A stretch of 64,000 nt of DNA, taken from NCBI RefSeq assembly GCF_016859285.1, contig NC_053409.1, forward strand, positions 27,593,539 through 27,657,538, given 5' to 3'. Below are positions 28,368 through 60,858 of this stretch, one piece after another. Position 1 is the stretch's first letter; each line of letters opens with the position of its first letter. Both the position numbers and the translations under genes were made by a program. Source of the stretch: Xiphias gladius. Taxonomy: Eukaryota; Chordata; Actinopteri; Istiophoriformes; Xiphiidae. Below the pieces are notes generated by a model. The model made no database searches, had not been told where the DNA came from, and saw nothing but the letters and a program-made list of their open reading frames with translations.

Positions 28368-28900
28368 CCACCGACCAATCAGCTGCCTTAAAACATTTTT
28401 TTTAAAAGTTAAAGTCCCGCCTCCTGACAGGTACAGGTGGAGGGGGTGGAGCTTAGAGAGAGAGCAGGAAGTATAGAAAGACAGACAAAATAAAAGGAGG
28501 ATGTTAGAATTTTCGCTGTGTCCTCCTCTGCTTTTCACCGACAAAGATTTCTGCTTTTTGAAAAACACCAGAAGAAGAAGGAAAAAAATAATAATAATTT
28601 AAAGGAGTAGTTCAACATTTTTAGAAAACTACTTCTTCGCTGTTTCCTTCAGGTGTTTCAGATGGATCCAAGTTTGACCTCTATGCTGAGATCCATCTAA
28701 AACGTGCTCCTTTAAACGATGAAGAGGACGGGGAAGATGATTGTTGCTGGTTGTTTCTGGGCCTCGTTAATTTAATTGTGTAAGATGTTTATGTATAAGA
28801 TTTAAACAGCAAAGAGTCGGCCCTGATTGGACGAGCTGACGCCACACGATGATGAGGATGATGATGAAGATGACAGTTAGTGACAGTATTTTTGTCATAT

Positions 28901-28906
28901 AATAAA
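28901..28906 (+). terminator. srp54: SRP54 poly(A) signal
   Basis: AATAAA lies 534 bases after the SRP54 stop codon, at the end of a 3' UTR that includes a GATGAT-rich stretch at about 28845-28875. It is followed by the GT-rich sequence atttgtatttcacc. Confidence 0.85.
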
Positions 28907-28929
28907 CATTTGTATTTCACCATTTTAAT

Positions 28930-30099
28930 CCTATCGTGTCTTTATTTCATTCTAGTTTTGATGCTGCACCAAATTTATCAGATACTATGTCAAAATTAAT
29001 TGAAATTCAGAAATATGTTGATGTTATGAGATACTGTATTGAAACTGTTAGATTAAGCAAACACTACATTAAAGTTGAAATCAGTTATAATTCAAGAGAA
29101 GCCACTTCCCCTCAGGAAAATAAAAAGATTGAAAAGTAATAAATGATTAGAATTCAAATAAAAGTTGAATCCGGAGAGTCCAGATTTTGGTTTTCCAGTC
29201 GACAGGAGGAGACTGGATTCTGTAAATCAAAGTTATGAGACGTTAAATCAGACTTTGTAATTTAACAGAGTCAGGACCTGAGCTCTGTGAGGTTGTACCG
29301 ACCGCTGGTGTGAGGACAGCAGATAAGAATTACAGTTCATCGTGTGGGGAACATGACTTGTTGGAGACATTTCACGCTGCAGATACCAAGGCCACACTGT
29401 GACTAATTGTTCGTAATTTTCAATGAAAAGTAGATTTGGACTTGTCTTAAAACTTGTGACTTTCTGTAGTTTGACTCATGATGAGTCCTGAAATATGAGT
29501 TTTTTTCTCTGGACCCTGGGTGAGGCACCACCAAAGATCCTATATGAGCGTGATGACCCCTCTGATGTGGAATCTGGCCTGATGTGGCCCCTGTCTGTTA
29601 CAAACACAGCGGCCTGTATCCCTGTTAGAGTATAACCATTTTTCACAATGGCGGTTTTATTTTTGTAGTATTATGAATTTCTTTCGGGAAATCACGACTT
29701 TAATTTTATTATATCAGGTTTCCCTATAATATTATGACGATATCGAGGTGTTTTCTTGCTTCTCTTGCTTTATCTAGGATTTTTCATCTCTATCTTGTCA
29801 TGTCATATGACTTTTTTCCTCAGCTCGTTTATCACGGCTTGATTCTTTCTTCTTTTTCTTTCTCTAACTGTGACACTCAGTACCTTCACCTCTCTGAGGT
29901 TGCGCCCGTGTCCGAGACTCATGGGAGCTGTAGTTGTCTGTTGCTAACATCGTGATCTTAGTTACACCTGTACCTGTAACATCAGGTGCTGTATAGCAGT
30001 ATTCTTCCACCCTCTGACCCCCGCCTTCCGGTCGGTCAGGAGTGCGGTCCCTGAATATCGGTCAGAGTGAGCCCTCTGTCCATTTGTCCTCTCTGTGTC
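28930..30099. other. SRP54-SEC23A intergenic stretch, nothing recognised
   Basis: No exon or named repeat was recognised. The last 100 bases before 30100 become GC-rich towards the SEC23A promoter. Confidence 0.5.
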
Positions 30100-30175
30100 C
30101 TGACGTGGCGCCGGGCCGCCGCCATGTTGTTTTGCTTCGTTGTCAGTGCGGAGCAGCGGCAGTAGCGGAGCGGCG
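30100..30175 (+). promoter_or_regulatory. sec23a: Probable SEC23A promoter and non-coding first exon
   Basis: CpG-rich sequence (gacgtggcgccgggccgccg, at about 30103-30122) leads through ggagcagcggcagtagcgg to a strong donor, GGCG|gtaagt, at 30175/30176. The ATG-bearing exon at 31677 has acceptor-like AG sites upstream (ctgacag near 31636), so this is the likely untranslated first exon. The motif gccgccatgttg contains an ATG in good Kozak context at 30124, which would be an upstream ATG. Confidence 0.6.
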
Positions 30176-31592
30176 GTAAGTCCCCGATTTACCTTCATAC
30201 ACACACTCACCTGGACCTGACAGACCTCCAGCCTCACCTGGACTCCGTCAGGTCACCCGTCTGTGGGTCCTGCACTTGTCACCTGTGTGACGTTAATGAC
30301 GCTGCGGTTTACCTGCGGACTTAACTGCCGTTAGCTGAGAGGCTAACTGAGCTGAACCTGCAGACTGAACTCTGGGGAGAAAAACTCTCATATACTGTCT
30401 GTTTGAATTAAAACTCCGAGTTCAGGTGAGACACTGACACACGTACCTGTACCTGTACCTGTACCGTTACCAGTGCTGTCATACAGGTATCTGGTGACGT
30501 CAGCAGCTTTGGTTTCATCAGACTGGACTTTAAATGTAACCTGATGAATGAACTGATATCACTGATTATCAGCTCTGATTAACTACCTGCAGTCTCTCGG
30601 TTAGAAACAACTCCAGTGTGGAAACTTACTAACCTGAGTAAATTTACTTCAGTACTGTTTAAAAGTTCAAGTTTGAGGTATTTTTACTCTCTGCTACTTT
30701 AAACTTGTACTTGTATTTTACTCTTTTCTGCTCTAGAGTTGTCTGAGAGCTGGATAATGATATATGATCTGTTTTTTCTTTAAATATCTAGAAAATTGAA
30801 CGGAGTTTGGTTGGTGGCTTCTCAGCTGGGTGGGCTAGTGGTGGAAGACTTTGCAAGTTTATAAAATAAGATTTGACTATAAAGATTTCTCAGAACTTGC
30901 AATTAAATATTCTGATAAATATTTTCACAATGAACTCAGAGCTGTAGTCAGGATTTTAAGAACACTGAGATCATGAATCCAGATTCCCCGCACAGAACCG
31001 CACCTAGCTGAGAGACAGGCTACCAACCAAACTCTGCACAGTCTTGGCAGTATATAAAAACATGTCACGTCTCCACGTTTTATGTAACTGTTCAATTATG
31101 TTGTTTCAGGTCTAAATTTAAGTAAAAACTATATTTAGATCAGACCTGACACAAAAATACAGGTACACAAAATATGGGTAAGAGCACCAAAACCAGTGTA
31201 ACAACTGACACGGAAATTCATGTACAAACTCTAAAACACGTTTGGTTAAAAGCCTTAAGCGTAAGATCTGACCCGAGTTTGTCCTGATGGTGGCGCTAAA
31301 GATAAGAGACTCATTAAAACTTAAAGGCTTCATCCTCTGGAGAGAATAAAGACACTTTTAAAGCACTCACATCAGGAACTGTTTATGTGTCTCTACCTTA
31401 TTGTGAGATTTTTGTGACAAAATAATTTGACTTTGTCATAACAAGTTGAGAAAAATGCCAAATGCTAATAGTAGAAAAATTAGAACGATGCAGCCGGAAC
31501 CTCTCGGAATCATTTTATTATTAAAACTCATAACATAACATTATAAGTTTGTCATTAATAAATACCTTGCCTGCAGTACTATAGTACGCTGA

Positions 31593-52075
<20,483 letters not shown>

Positions 52076-53095
52076 GCTCACCTGTCCTTACCTAACCTGC
52101 CTGCATTATGTTTACTGTTTTGTTTTTGCATTTGCTGCCTGAGTTCCCGTCACCCGTCAGCCAAATAGCAGCAGGTTTAGAGCAATGACAGCCAGTAGTG
52201 ACGTTAGTTTTAAACCCTGAGTGGAGACTGCCAGGTTATAGCTCTGCTACACAAAGTTATATTTTTTGACTTATCGTTGAGTTTCTGGACATGTTTACAT
52301 GCCCGGGCTCCTAAAAGAGTGTGGCTGAAACAATGTGAGGAGAAGAAGTTTGTTAGAAATGACTGACACTTGCAGACACAGTCTAACGTAACATAATCCA
52401 GCGTGTGATGAGAAGTAAGTGGACAAAGCTTCATTTTCCAGGACCGGATCAGCAGTTTTACATGCTTCAGCCCGTTTATACAGTATACTTCACCTCACAG
52501 CTTCAGGTAACATTTGCTGTCATTTTACAGTTATCTACTTCTACTCTGTTAGTTATTCAGTATCCTTGTTATATTTAAAACTGATCCCTTCAGTCAAATG
52601 AAGTCACAGAACAATTAACGGTCGGCATTAACCTCAAATACAGTTTTTTCCGGAGTTGCTTCACAATAAAAGCCTCGGTGTGATTTGCCTATGTAAAGCT
52701 TTTAATGTGAAGCAGCAGAGGGAACAGTCTCAGCACAGCTGCGGATTAATTTTCTGATTGGTGAAAATGATCAATGATCAAAACTGCTGCAGGTTAATTT
52801 TCTGGCTCAACTAATTAACTAATTAATCGGCAAATCGTTTCAGCTTTAATTTTTTTTTTATCTGCTGTTTCAGGAATCCATTGGTTTCCATTTACTTCTA
52901 TTAGATATGAGAATCTATTGTGTAAGTCAAGTCTGCATTTTTATTTTTTAAAATTATTACATTACTGTAGTGAAATAATACACTGCAGACTGTTAAATGC
53001 AGTGACTTGAAGAAGTGTTTTATACCCGAAACCAGAAGTATGAAAAACACATTCAGAAATTGAAAACCGAACAGTTTGGATTTGAACACAGTCAG

Positions 53096-53126
<31 letters not shown>

Positions 53127-53970
53127 AAAGGAGGTAAAACTCGGCGCACTGGTTTGGTTCTTCCTGTTTGTCACCAGCAGGTGTCAGGCTTCACACAGGT
53201 GTGTGTTTGTTACCATCTTGAATCAGCAGACAGGTCACTGCTTCTCTATGCTGATCTTTCTGTTTGTTTTCATTTGTTCCAACCAATTTTTAAAAAAAAG
53301 GCAGGAAAAGCAGAGCATCGGGGGTCGTCCCTTTGCTACTGGTCATCGTCTCTCTCTCCCCTGCCTTTCCCGTCTTTCACTCTCCACCATCACTATCGAG
53401 GAAAGCAGAAAATTCAAAAACTTATCTTAAAAAGGAGAGAGAGGAGTCAGACTGTTTACGCACAGATTTAAAATGCATTAAACATCCGTCGGAGACAGAA
53501 AATTCAACAGTTCAGTCGATGAAAACGACTTTTATTCAGTCGCTCAGTTTATTCACTTTTACTTTCTGTCTGTCGCTGATGTGAGATCAGATTGTCTCAG
53601 TCAGAAAATAACAAGCAAACAAGAAAAACAAGCAAAGTTGTGAAAACCAGAGTCTGATGGAAAGTTGGGCTCATTTTGAAAATGTGTCGATCACGAAACT
53701 TGTTTTGACTTTGTGTTTCGGTGTCTTATGCTTGTATGCAGCAGCTGTTTGGTGTAAAACATTTGAAGTTGAGATCAGATTTCTGTGATTTCTTGTTCAG
53801 CAGTGATATTTCTCCATAAGTTATCATTTCCAGTGTGAAGAGAAGCTTGTCCACTTACTTCATCTGCTGAGTCTCTGATCTGCGGACGACTGTTGGTGTT
53901 TGTTTGTTGAGTTTCTCTTTAAAGCCGTCGAACACTTGACTTCTGTCTTTATTCTCATGTTTCTAATAAA
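52076..53970 (+). other. sec23a: SEC23A 3' UTR with poly(A) signal at 53965-53970
   Basis: From the stop codon to AATAAA at 53965 no other gene or splice structure is seen, so a 3' UTR of about 1.9 kb is the simplest reading. It contains a (TTG)n tract at 53095-53126. The usable poly(A) site is inferred from the hexamer and the GT-rich sequence after it. Confidence 0.6.
53095..53126. repeat. (GTT)n microsatellite
   Basis: About ten gtt units inside the inferred SEC23A 3' UTR. On the minus strand it reads as CAA repeats. Confidence 0.95.
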
Positions 53971-55419
53971 ACTCTGCTGTGGAGAAGTTCACTGTGTTTC
54001 TGTCCTTTTCTCCTTCACAGTACGACGCAGTCACAACATTGATGATGATGATGATGATGCAGATTATACACACACTGAGGAGAGTTGAGTTGTGGTCTTA
54101 TTTTTAAAACTGATTTGATTTCGTTAATATTTCTGCTGGCTGCTCTTCTGACGAATGTGGTCTGAGGATGAAACCTGAATCAGTAGATACAGTAGAGTCA
54201 CTGACTATTCTGACTTTACTGCGGCTTCTACTATATTCATTCTCCGACTCCGTTGCCGTGGTGACGACCCTCCTCCCTGACTCTGTTGCTGTGGAGACGA
54301 CGCTCCACCAGCTGAACAAACGGAGGAGTGAAAAAACAAACCCGCTTCGAGGTTTGTTCACCGTTGCCGTGGAGATGAATGCCGCAGCGATGCAGCTCTC
54401 TGTCAGTTTGAACGGCGTACAGAATGAAATGTGGTGATGAGGTTTTTGAAGCAAACTGAGACTGAACACAGACATTTGTGGTGACCCCGTCTGGTTATCA
54501 GCTGACCTCCTGTGGTGCCGGGGCCACAGGTTGAGTAACCTGTATTCAGGGTCTTTTATTTTGTTAATGAGTCTGGTCCTCCACAGGAAGTCGTTATCTC
54601 CTTAGAGCTCGCCTCTGACTGAGAGCAGCAGGACACTTGATCAATAATCAATAATATAAATAAATAATAATCTGTTTATCACGCAGCAGGTGTGTGTGTG
54701 TGTGTATGTTTGTGAGTGTGAGTGTGTGAGAGAGCGAGAGAGAGAGAGACCTCACCTGAACCCTCCGATCAGCTGATCTGTAGTCAGACACAGAGCACAT
54801 GATGGATGTTTAAATAAAAGAATAGATAAAAATGCTTCATTCATTTACATTTAGATAAATCTAACAAAGACAAGATGAAGTTGGTTGTCGTGTTTTAATA
54901 AATATAGAAAAGCTTTGGAAATCGCCGCTTTAATAATTCACCATAACTACTTCAAATCCTATTTAGTTTTCTTTACAACTTGGGACTCTCAGAAACCTCA
55001 TGTTGGATTTGGATTGTTGCTACAGGACCAATCTAGACTACTAGGATCCACTTGTTTCTCTGATCTGAGACTTAAACCTGGGAGCTCAATCAGGACCAGG
55101 CCAGACCTCATACTCAACTGTCCCAGACGCTAGCAGTTTCCCCCTGATTCCAGTCTGTATGCTAAGCTAAGCTAACCCCATCCTGACTCCAGCTCAGACA
55201 TGAGACTGATAAACTGAACATCAGCACATCTGAACATCTGAACTACTGGTATTACTGCGGGTTCTGTTGTACTTGTAGTATTTTTTCTGTGGTTTTTGCA
55301 GTTCTTGTAACACTACTGTTTTTACTGGTACCACTGTAGTAGTATTGTGTATGTGAACGTGTGTGTCTAATACTAGTACTGCTTTAAAGGTACCGATAGT
55401 ACTAGTCTTAAAAATAATA
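53971..55419. other. Intergenic stretch, nothing recognised
   Basis: Only simple sequence is evident: (GAT)n at about 54040-54058 and a GT/GA tract at about 54690-54750. Minus- and plus-strand open frames at 54104-54475 overlap each other and show no family signature. Confidence 0.5.
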
Positions 55420-57560
55420 AAATAATATAAAATAATAATAAAAAAAACTTTATTTGTACAACACAGTTCATCCAGCAGGTGCAACTCAAAGTGTTTTAAA
55501 TCAATAAAAGTAAAAAAAAATGATTAAGGGGTGAGACAAAAAATGATAAAGCCCATAAAAATAATGAATAGGTTTGAAACCAGTCAATTACATAACTACA
55601 TAAAAGCTACATAAACATGAGCCTACAGAGGTAGGTTTTAAGGTTTGGTTTAAAGCTTCCCTTGTGAATGAGATCTCACCTCCTCTGGAGGGTTATTCCA
55701 GAGACAAGGGCTGATGACACAGAATGCAGCATCTCCGTACATCTCAGTTCTGCTCTGGGGAATATCTAAGAGACCGCAGTTAGAGGATTGTAGGGATCTG
55801 GACGGCGCATACCTAACCAACCTATCAGATAAATAGTCAGGAGCTAGTCCATCAAAAGATTTAAAAACTAGATTTGTAAAATGAACACCAAGTCTTTAAA
55901 ATTCAAGCAATGTGTACTCTACATTTAATTTTGGTAAGACGACGTGATGCTGCATTTTGGGAGGCCTGGGAACAGGACATTACAATCTGGTTCTTTGCTT
56001 CGTGCTTTGTGTTTATAGCTAACTGTTGTAAGAGAGCATTAAAACGAGTCAGCATTTATTTGGTACCAATGACGAGGTCGTCGGTTTTGTCTCGGTTAAA
56101 TTAATTAAGAAAAAATTCGTGACATCCACATATTAATGTGGTTATTACAACAAGACAGGTCATCAATTGGGTTTATGTCATCAGATAAAATGGAAATGTA
56201 TAAATGTTTATCGTCAACTTAAGTATTAAAATCTATTTCATGCTCTCCAATGATATTTTCCAGTGGCAGAATGTACAGATTAAAAAGTGTGAGACCCAAA
56301 ATGGACCCTTGAGGGACACCACATAGTCTCTTCCTGTCAGAAAAGACTTGAACATCGGTCTGGAGCTTGATCAGAAGGATGCTAGGTTCAGTGGTGTCGA
56401 AAGCAGCACTTAAGTCTAGAAATACAAGAGCTGAGTTGTATAAACACTAGCTTTTCTATGATCTTGCTCAGGAAAGGTAAATTTGAGTTCGGCCTGAAAC
56501 TACTTAAGACCAGGAGGTTGAGGTTGGTGTTCTTTTGAAGGGATTTAACAGTTGCTGTTTTAAGAGCTGCAGGGGAAAGTACTTTTGAGCAGAGACTGAT
56601 TTACAGTTTTCTAGTACGTCATCTTCAAGACAACGAAATACTTGTTTAAAAAAGTAAGTGGGGATGGGGTCAAGATCACAACTTGAGCTTTTAAGATTGA
56701 CAGCCACTTTCGTAAACGGGTCTTTGTCGACAGTTGAAAATGTATTCTACCTTTAAGGACGAGGGCATAACTTCGTCTCACAGCCTTGACACAGAATTCA
56801 TTTCTGTTCAATAATCTGTCTAATGTTCCTCATTTTATCTCTGAAAAATCCTCACATCTTGAGGTGAGGTCATGGAGGTTCGGCTTTGGGTTCTGGAAGC
56901 GGCTGATGGTGGAGAAAAGACTGCGTTGGTTGTTTTTGTGATCAGTAATCAATTTAGAAAGGTAGATCCACCGAACATTGCAGGTTTCTACGTTAAGTAT
57001 AGTTAGTTGTTCTCTTAGAATGGCTCGATGCACTTCCATTTTATATTTTCTCTACAGTCCTTGTGCCTTCCCACAGGCTCTTTTTAGTGAGAGATCTCTG
57101 CCGTCTTCTAAGGTGGTTTCTGTTTTGAAGAGATCTGTCTGATTCCAAGTTGTACTAAAACGTCTGATGAGCCCCTAATTCAATGTTAAAGTCAGTCACC
57201 AGGTCCTCATTGGAGGTCGAAATGGGACAAATAGGAGACTTAGTCATCTGAGCTTCAAATTTACTAACTGCTTCAGAGTTGAGATGACGGTTCTTGATCA
57301 TCTTTTTTTCAGTGGGATTTGGAACTGGCTGAGAAACAGAAGAAAATGCAGAAATGGTCTGAGATGATCAGAACAGCAACTGAGGTTATAGCAAGGTCTA
57401 GGGCACATGTGATAATAAGGTCCTGCACATGACCACGGTTGTGAGTTGGTGCCCGGACATGCTCGGTAAAATCCAGTGGATTTATTTCTACTAGTTTTAC
57501 TGGTTATACTGGTCTTCCTCCTGATGTCAGACCGGTTCAGATTCGACTCAGATGAGTTTT
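55420..57560 (-). pseudogene. Degenerate LINE (endonuclease to 3' end), reversed
   Basis: Read on the minus strand from 57560 down: endonuclease C-terminal remnants (GHVQDLIITCALDLAI near 57400, KFEAQMTKSPICPISTSNED near 57230), then the start of the reverse transcriptase (NLKSSSCDLDPIPTYFFKQV near 56690). After many frameshifts comes a 3' end with ttgagttgcacctgctggat and gtacaaataaagttttttt at about 55440-55500. The order endonuclease, reverse transcriptase, A-rich tail is that of an L2/Rex-type LINE. Multiple stops show it is long dead. It occupies the SEC23A-CLEC14A intergenic region. Confidence 0.8.
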
Positions 57561-57699
57561 TATTTATTTCAGCAGCTCGGTGGTGATGTCATAGTGATCT
57601 TTAACTTTAACTGACCACTCGGGACCAAGCAGGTGATTCACAAATACCTTTAAAATAAAAGCCTCTGATCTTCTAATTTCAATTAAATTTGAAGAGGAT

Positions 57700-57700
<1 letters not shown>

Positions 57701-57731
<31 letters not shown>
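57701..57731. repeat. (CA)n microsatellite
   Basis: About fifteen ca units. A GT-rich stretch follows at about 57915-57957. Confidence 0.95.
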
Positions 57732-57734
<3 letters not shown>

Positions 57735-58039
57735 CAGGTTACCCATGGCAGCGTTACCATGACAGCAGTAGTCATTAATTGTAGCTCCACCCTCCACGAC
57801 CTTGGTCTTCCTGTCATTCTTCACACACTTCCTCCCGGAAGCATCTGGGTCGATGTGACAACAATCATGCACCATTTCCACTGTTTGTTCAGTTTACAAG
57901 AACTCCGATACAAGTGCGTGTGTGCGTGCGTGAGTGTGTGTGTGAGTCTGTGTGTCTGATTTCGGTTTGAACAAACTGAAAAATCTCTGAAATCAAAGAA
58001 AAAAATCTGTTTGATCAGAGTGAAATCATTAGATTTCTT

Positions 58040-58690
58040 AAGGACCTTTGGAGCCTCCCAAAGACAAGTGAAGCTGTTCAAGTCCTTTGCAACCTTCCCA
58101 AACTCCCTGGAACCCCTTCAAGAACCGTTTGAACCTCCTCAGAGATGGCTTGTGTCTTCTCAAAGACTCCTGGAACATCTTCAGTGACCAATGGATCTCC
58201 TTAAGAATTTATTGAACCAAATCAAGGACCACTGTAACCTCTTCCAGGACACCTGGACGTCCTCAAGGACCTCTTCATGGATCCGAGGACAAATGAAGCT
58301 CTTCAAACCCTGTGCAGCCTACTAAATGACAATTGTTACCTCTTCAAGGAACAATTGAACCTCCTGAAGGACCCTTGGAACTCCCTCAATGGCCATTTTA
58401 AAACCCTCAAGTACCTCTGGACCTTCCTGATGGACCCTTAGACTGTCTTCAGGGACCCCCGCAACTCACTCACTCACCCACCATTCCTACATCTTAAAAT
58501 ATGGTGGCTATTTAAAAAAACAAAACACAGAAAAAAAATCCCTTGAACCTCTTCAAGGATCCCTGAAACCTCTTCAGTGCCCAATCAAGCCTGCTCAATG
58601 ACCTCAGGTCCTGAGGACCCTCTTCAAGAACCTCTGGAAGCTTTGTAAGAACCAATGGAACTTCCTCAAGGACCCTTGAAACCAGAGGAC
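58040..58690 (+). repeat. Highly diverged 21-bp tandem array
   Basis: Successive units of 19 to 22 bases follow the pattern aaggacc, a few variable bases, then tggaacctcctc. Examples are aaggacctttggagcctccc (58040), aaactccctggaaccccttc and aaggacccttggaactccc. About 25 to 30 units are visible, interrupted by an unrelated A-rich segment at about 58471-58540. No two units are identical, so the array is old. Reading frames are broken by stops. Confidence 0.8.
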
Positions 58691-59099
58691 GTGAAGGAAT
58701 TTAAAAACGGTAATTGTAAATCAGATTTCTTTAGCTTGTCTGAACCAAACTCCTTTCACAAATTCACAGATTTAAAACATATACAGTTTTGTTGGCGTAT
58801 AAAGTGTTTAGTACCTTTTACGTTTGTTTTTCGTGTTTCATTGCGTAAACAGTAGATGCTGATAATGTATAATGTCTTTTCATTTTTAAAGCTCCTTGTC
58901 TGTAGAAGATAGGTTTGATTTCAGAATCGGTTTGATACAAATATCATCTCAGAGGTTTCAGAATCTGAACTCGACTGTGAAGTTTTTTCCCAGTGTGAGC
59001 GACAGCGGCGGCCTTTCTCTGTAGGAAACCAGCTCACCATATCAAGACACAACACACTTCCTGTACTGGAAAAGGGGGTTGGGGGGGGGGTTGTGAATG

Positions 59100-59434
59100 A
59101 GGGGTGAGGCCGACAGTCAGTCTGTCAGCAGAGCTACTTTGGAGGAAAACCAGCAGAAACTGGGAGAGAGAGAAGAAACTGGGAAACTGCAACTTAGAAA
59201 CAAGTGGAGAGACTAGAAGAAAAGAGGGAGAAACTGTAGGAAAAGACGATGAGGTGAAAGAAGACAAAAGTTAGGGAAACTATTGAGAAAATACAGGATA
59301 TATGGACAAACAGAGGGAGTCAGAGTAAAAACTAGAAAAAGGAGAAGTAGGAGGAGAAGGAGCAGTGATTTAATCGGTTTCCTGATTTGTGTCTAAGATA
59401 AAAAAGGACGAGGTGCGTCTCGGTTTGACAGAAG
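59100..59434 (+). promoter_or_regulatory. clec14a: Possible CLEC14A promoter and 5' non-coding exon
   Basis: A purine-rich, stop-rich stretch ends in a good donor (GACAGAAG|gtaaga at 59434/59435). The next acceptor on this strand is ctgtctttcag at 60683-60693, 165 bases before the CLEC14A ATG. ETS-type cores (ttcctg, ggaa) lie at about 59056-59068 and 59142, which would suit an endothelial gene. The exon and its use are inferences. Confidence 0.4.
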
Positions 59435-60858
59435 GTAAGAAAACAGACTCATTACATTCACATTTTCTATCATTTTCACACAAACAAATTGAGAATTAAA
59501 GTGATAAAAATCCATCTGACATTCTGAGAGGAACAGGAGGAATCTTGTTTCCCAACTAGGGAGCTTCCTCATTTCCTTCTCTTTAGGATGCTTCCTTGCT
59601 CCCTCACTCTCTGCAGCACTTTCATCACAACATTTGACCAATGCTCTCTTATATATATATATAGATCCTTCTCATATATTTAAATAATACATTTCGTTAA
59701 TCTTTACCTCATTAGTTTTCAGACTCAGTATCAGTGTGACGGTGTAACATCAGCCCTCTGGTTCAGACTGAAATTGTGAGCTCAGCCAATGACTGAAGGT
59801 TTCAGGTTGTGCTGCAATTACAGATGGAGGAGAGGTTGATAAGTCGACTTTCTGAAGGAAACTGTACAATGACAAATGATCATCTGAAAACGTTTACTGG
59901 ATGGAACCGCAGACTTCAGGTTCAACTACCAGTTTGGCAAAGTTATGTACAATATTTATACTGTTTTTACCAATATAAAAAACAACCGGTTGGTTTATTT
60001 ATATGTACAATCGGTCTATAAAGACATTATAACTGGTTTCTAACAGACTCTAATGCAGCTGTGACCAGATCTCAGTGTTTATTATCGTCTCTGTTACCAG
60101 CTCCAACTCCTCCTGTGGACACTCGTCAGTGGAGGCTGCTGGATGAACATTATACATAATTATACAGGATAAATGAGCCAGTTGTTACATGTTTGTTTAC
60201 TGATTATACAGTAGATGGTAAATAGCGGGGTAAAGTAAACCCTGAGGCTGTTGTAAAAATGTACCTTGACTCTGTAGTGATCCGACTACTGTTACGTTCA
60301 CTATGTAACCTGCGGGTCTTTACAACAGTCATTTCTCCTGGTGATCAGAGCTGATCAGGAGAAACGATTAAACTTGTTAAAACAGTTTGACACTAACTTT
60401 AAGTCTTTACAGTTTCCTGTGTGTAAATAAATGAATTCCCACAGACCGAAGCCAAACAAACCTCGTTTTTCTGCTTTAATGTGAACATGGCTTTATTGTA
60501 TTTACCAGTTCTTGTTCATTCATGTCAACAACCAAGTCATAACTCTAACTGGTCAAATGTTTACAGTAGTCTAAACTACTGATAACAACTGGATTCATTA
60601 GTTTCCCCTGGAGACATCTGGGGCCCGGCACTTTGTCTGAATCAGTCTGACGGCTTTAGACTCTGTAAAATACTTTAAATCACTGTCTTTCAGCTGAGAT
60701 GAGTGCAGTCAGATTTTTTCCTCAGAAAATTTTGCCCTCTCTTTAAATATGTTAGCTCGGCCTGTCACTACTGTTTACAGTTTCACGTGCAAACAGAAAC
60801 AAACTTTTTCTGTGTTAATAGAGTAACATCATCATCAGAGGGGGAGGACTCAGAAAAG

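Noticed and set aside
54104-54475. Overlapping open frames on both strands
   Set aside because: No family signature and mutually exclusive frames; derived from repeated gttgccgtgg-type sequence.
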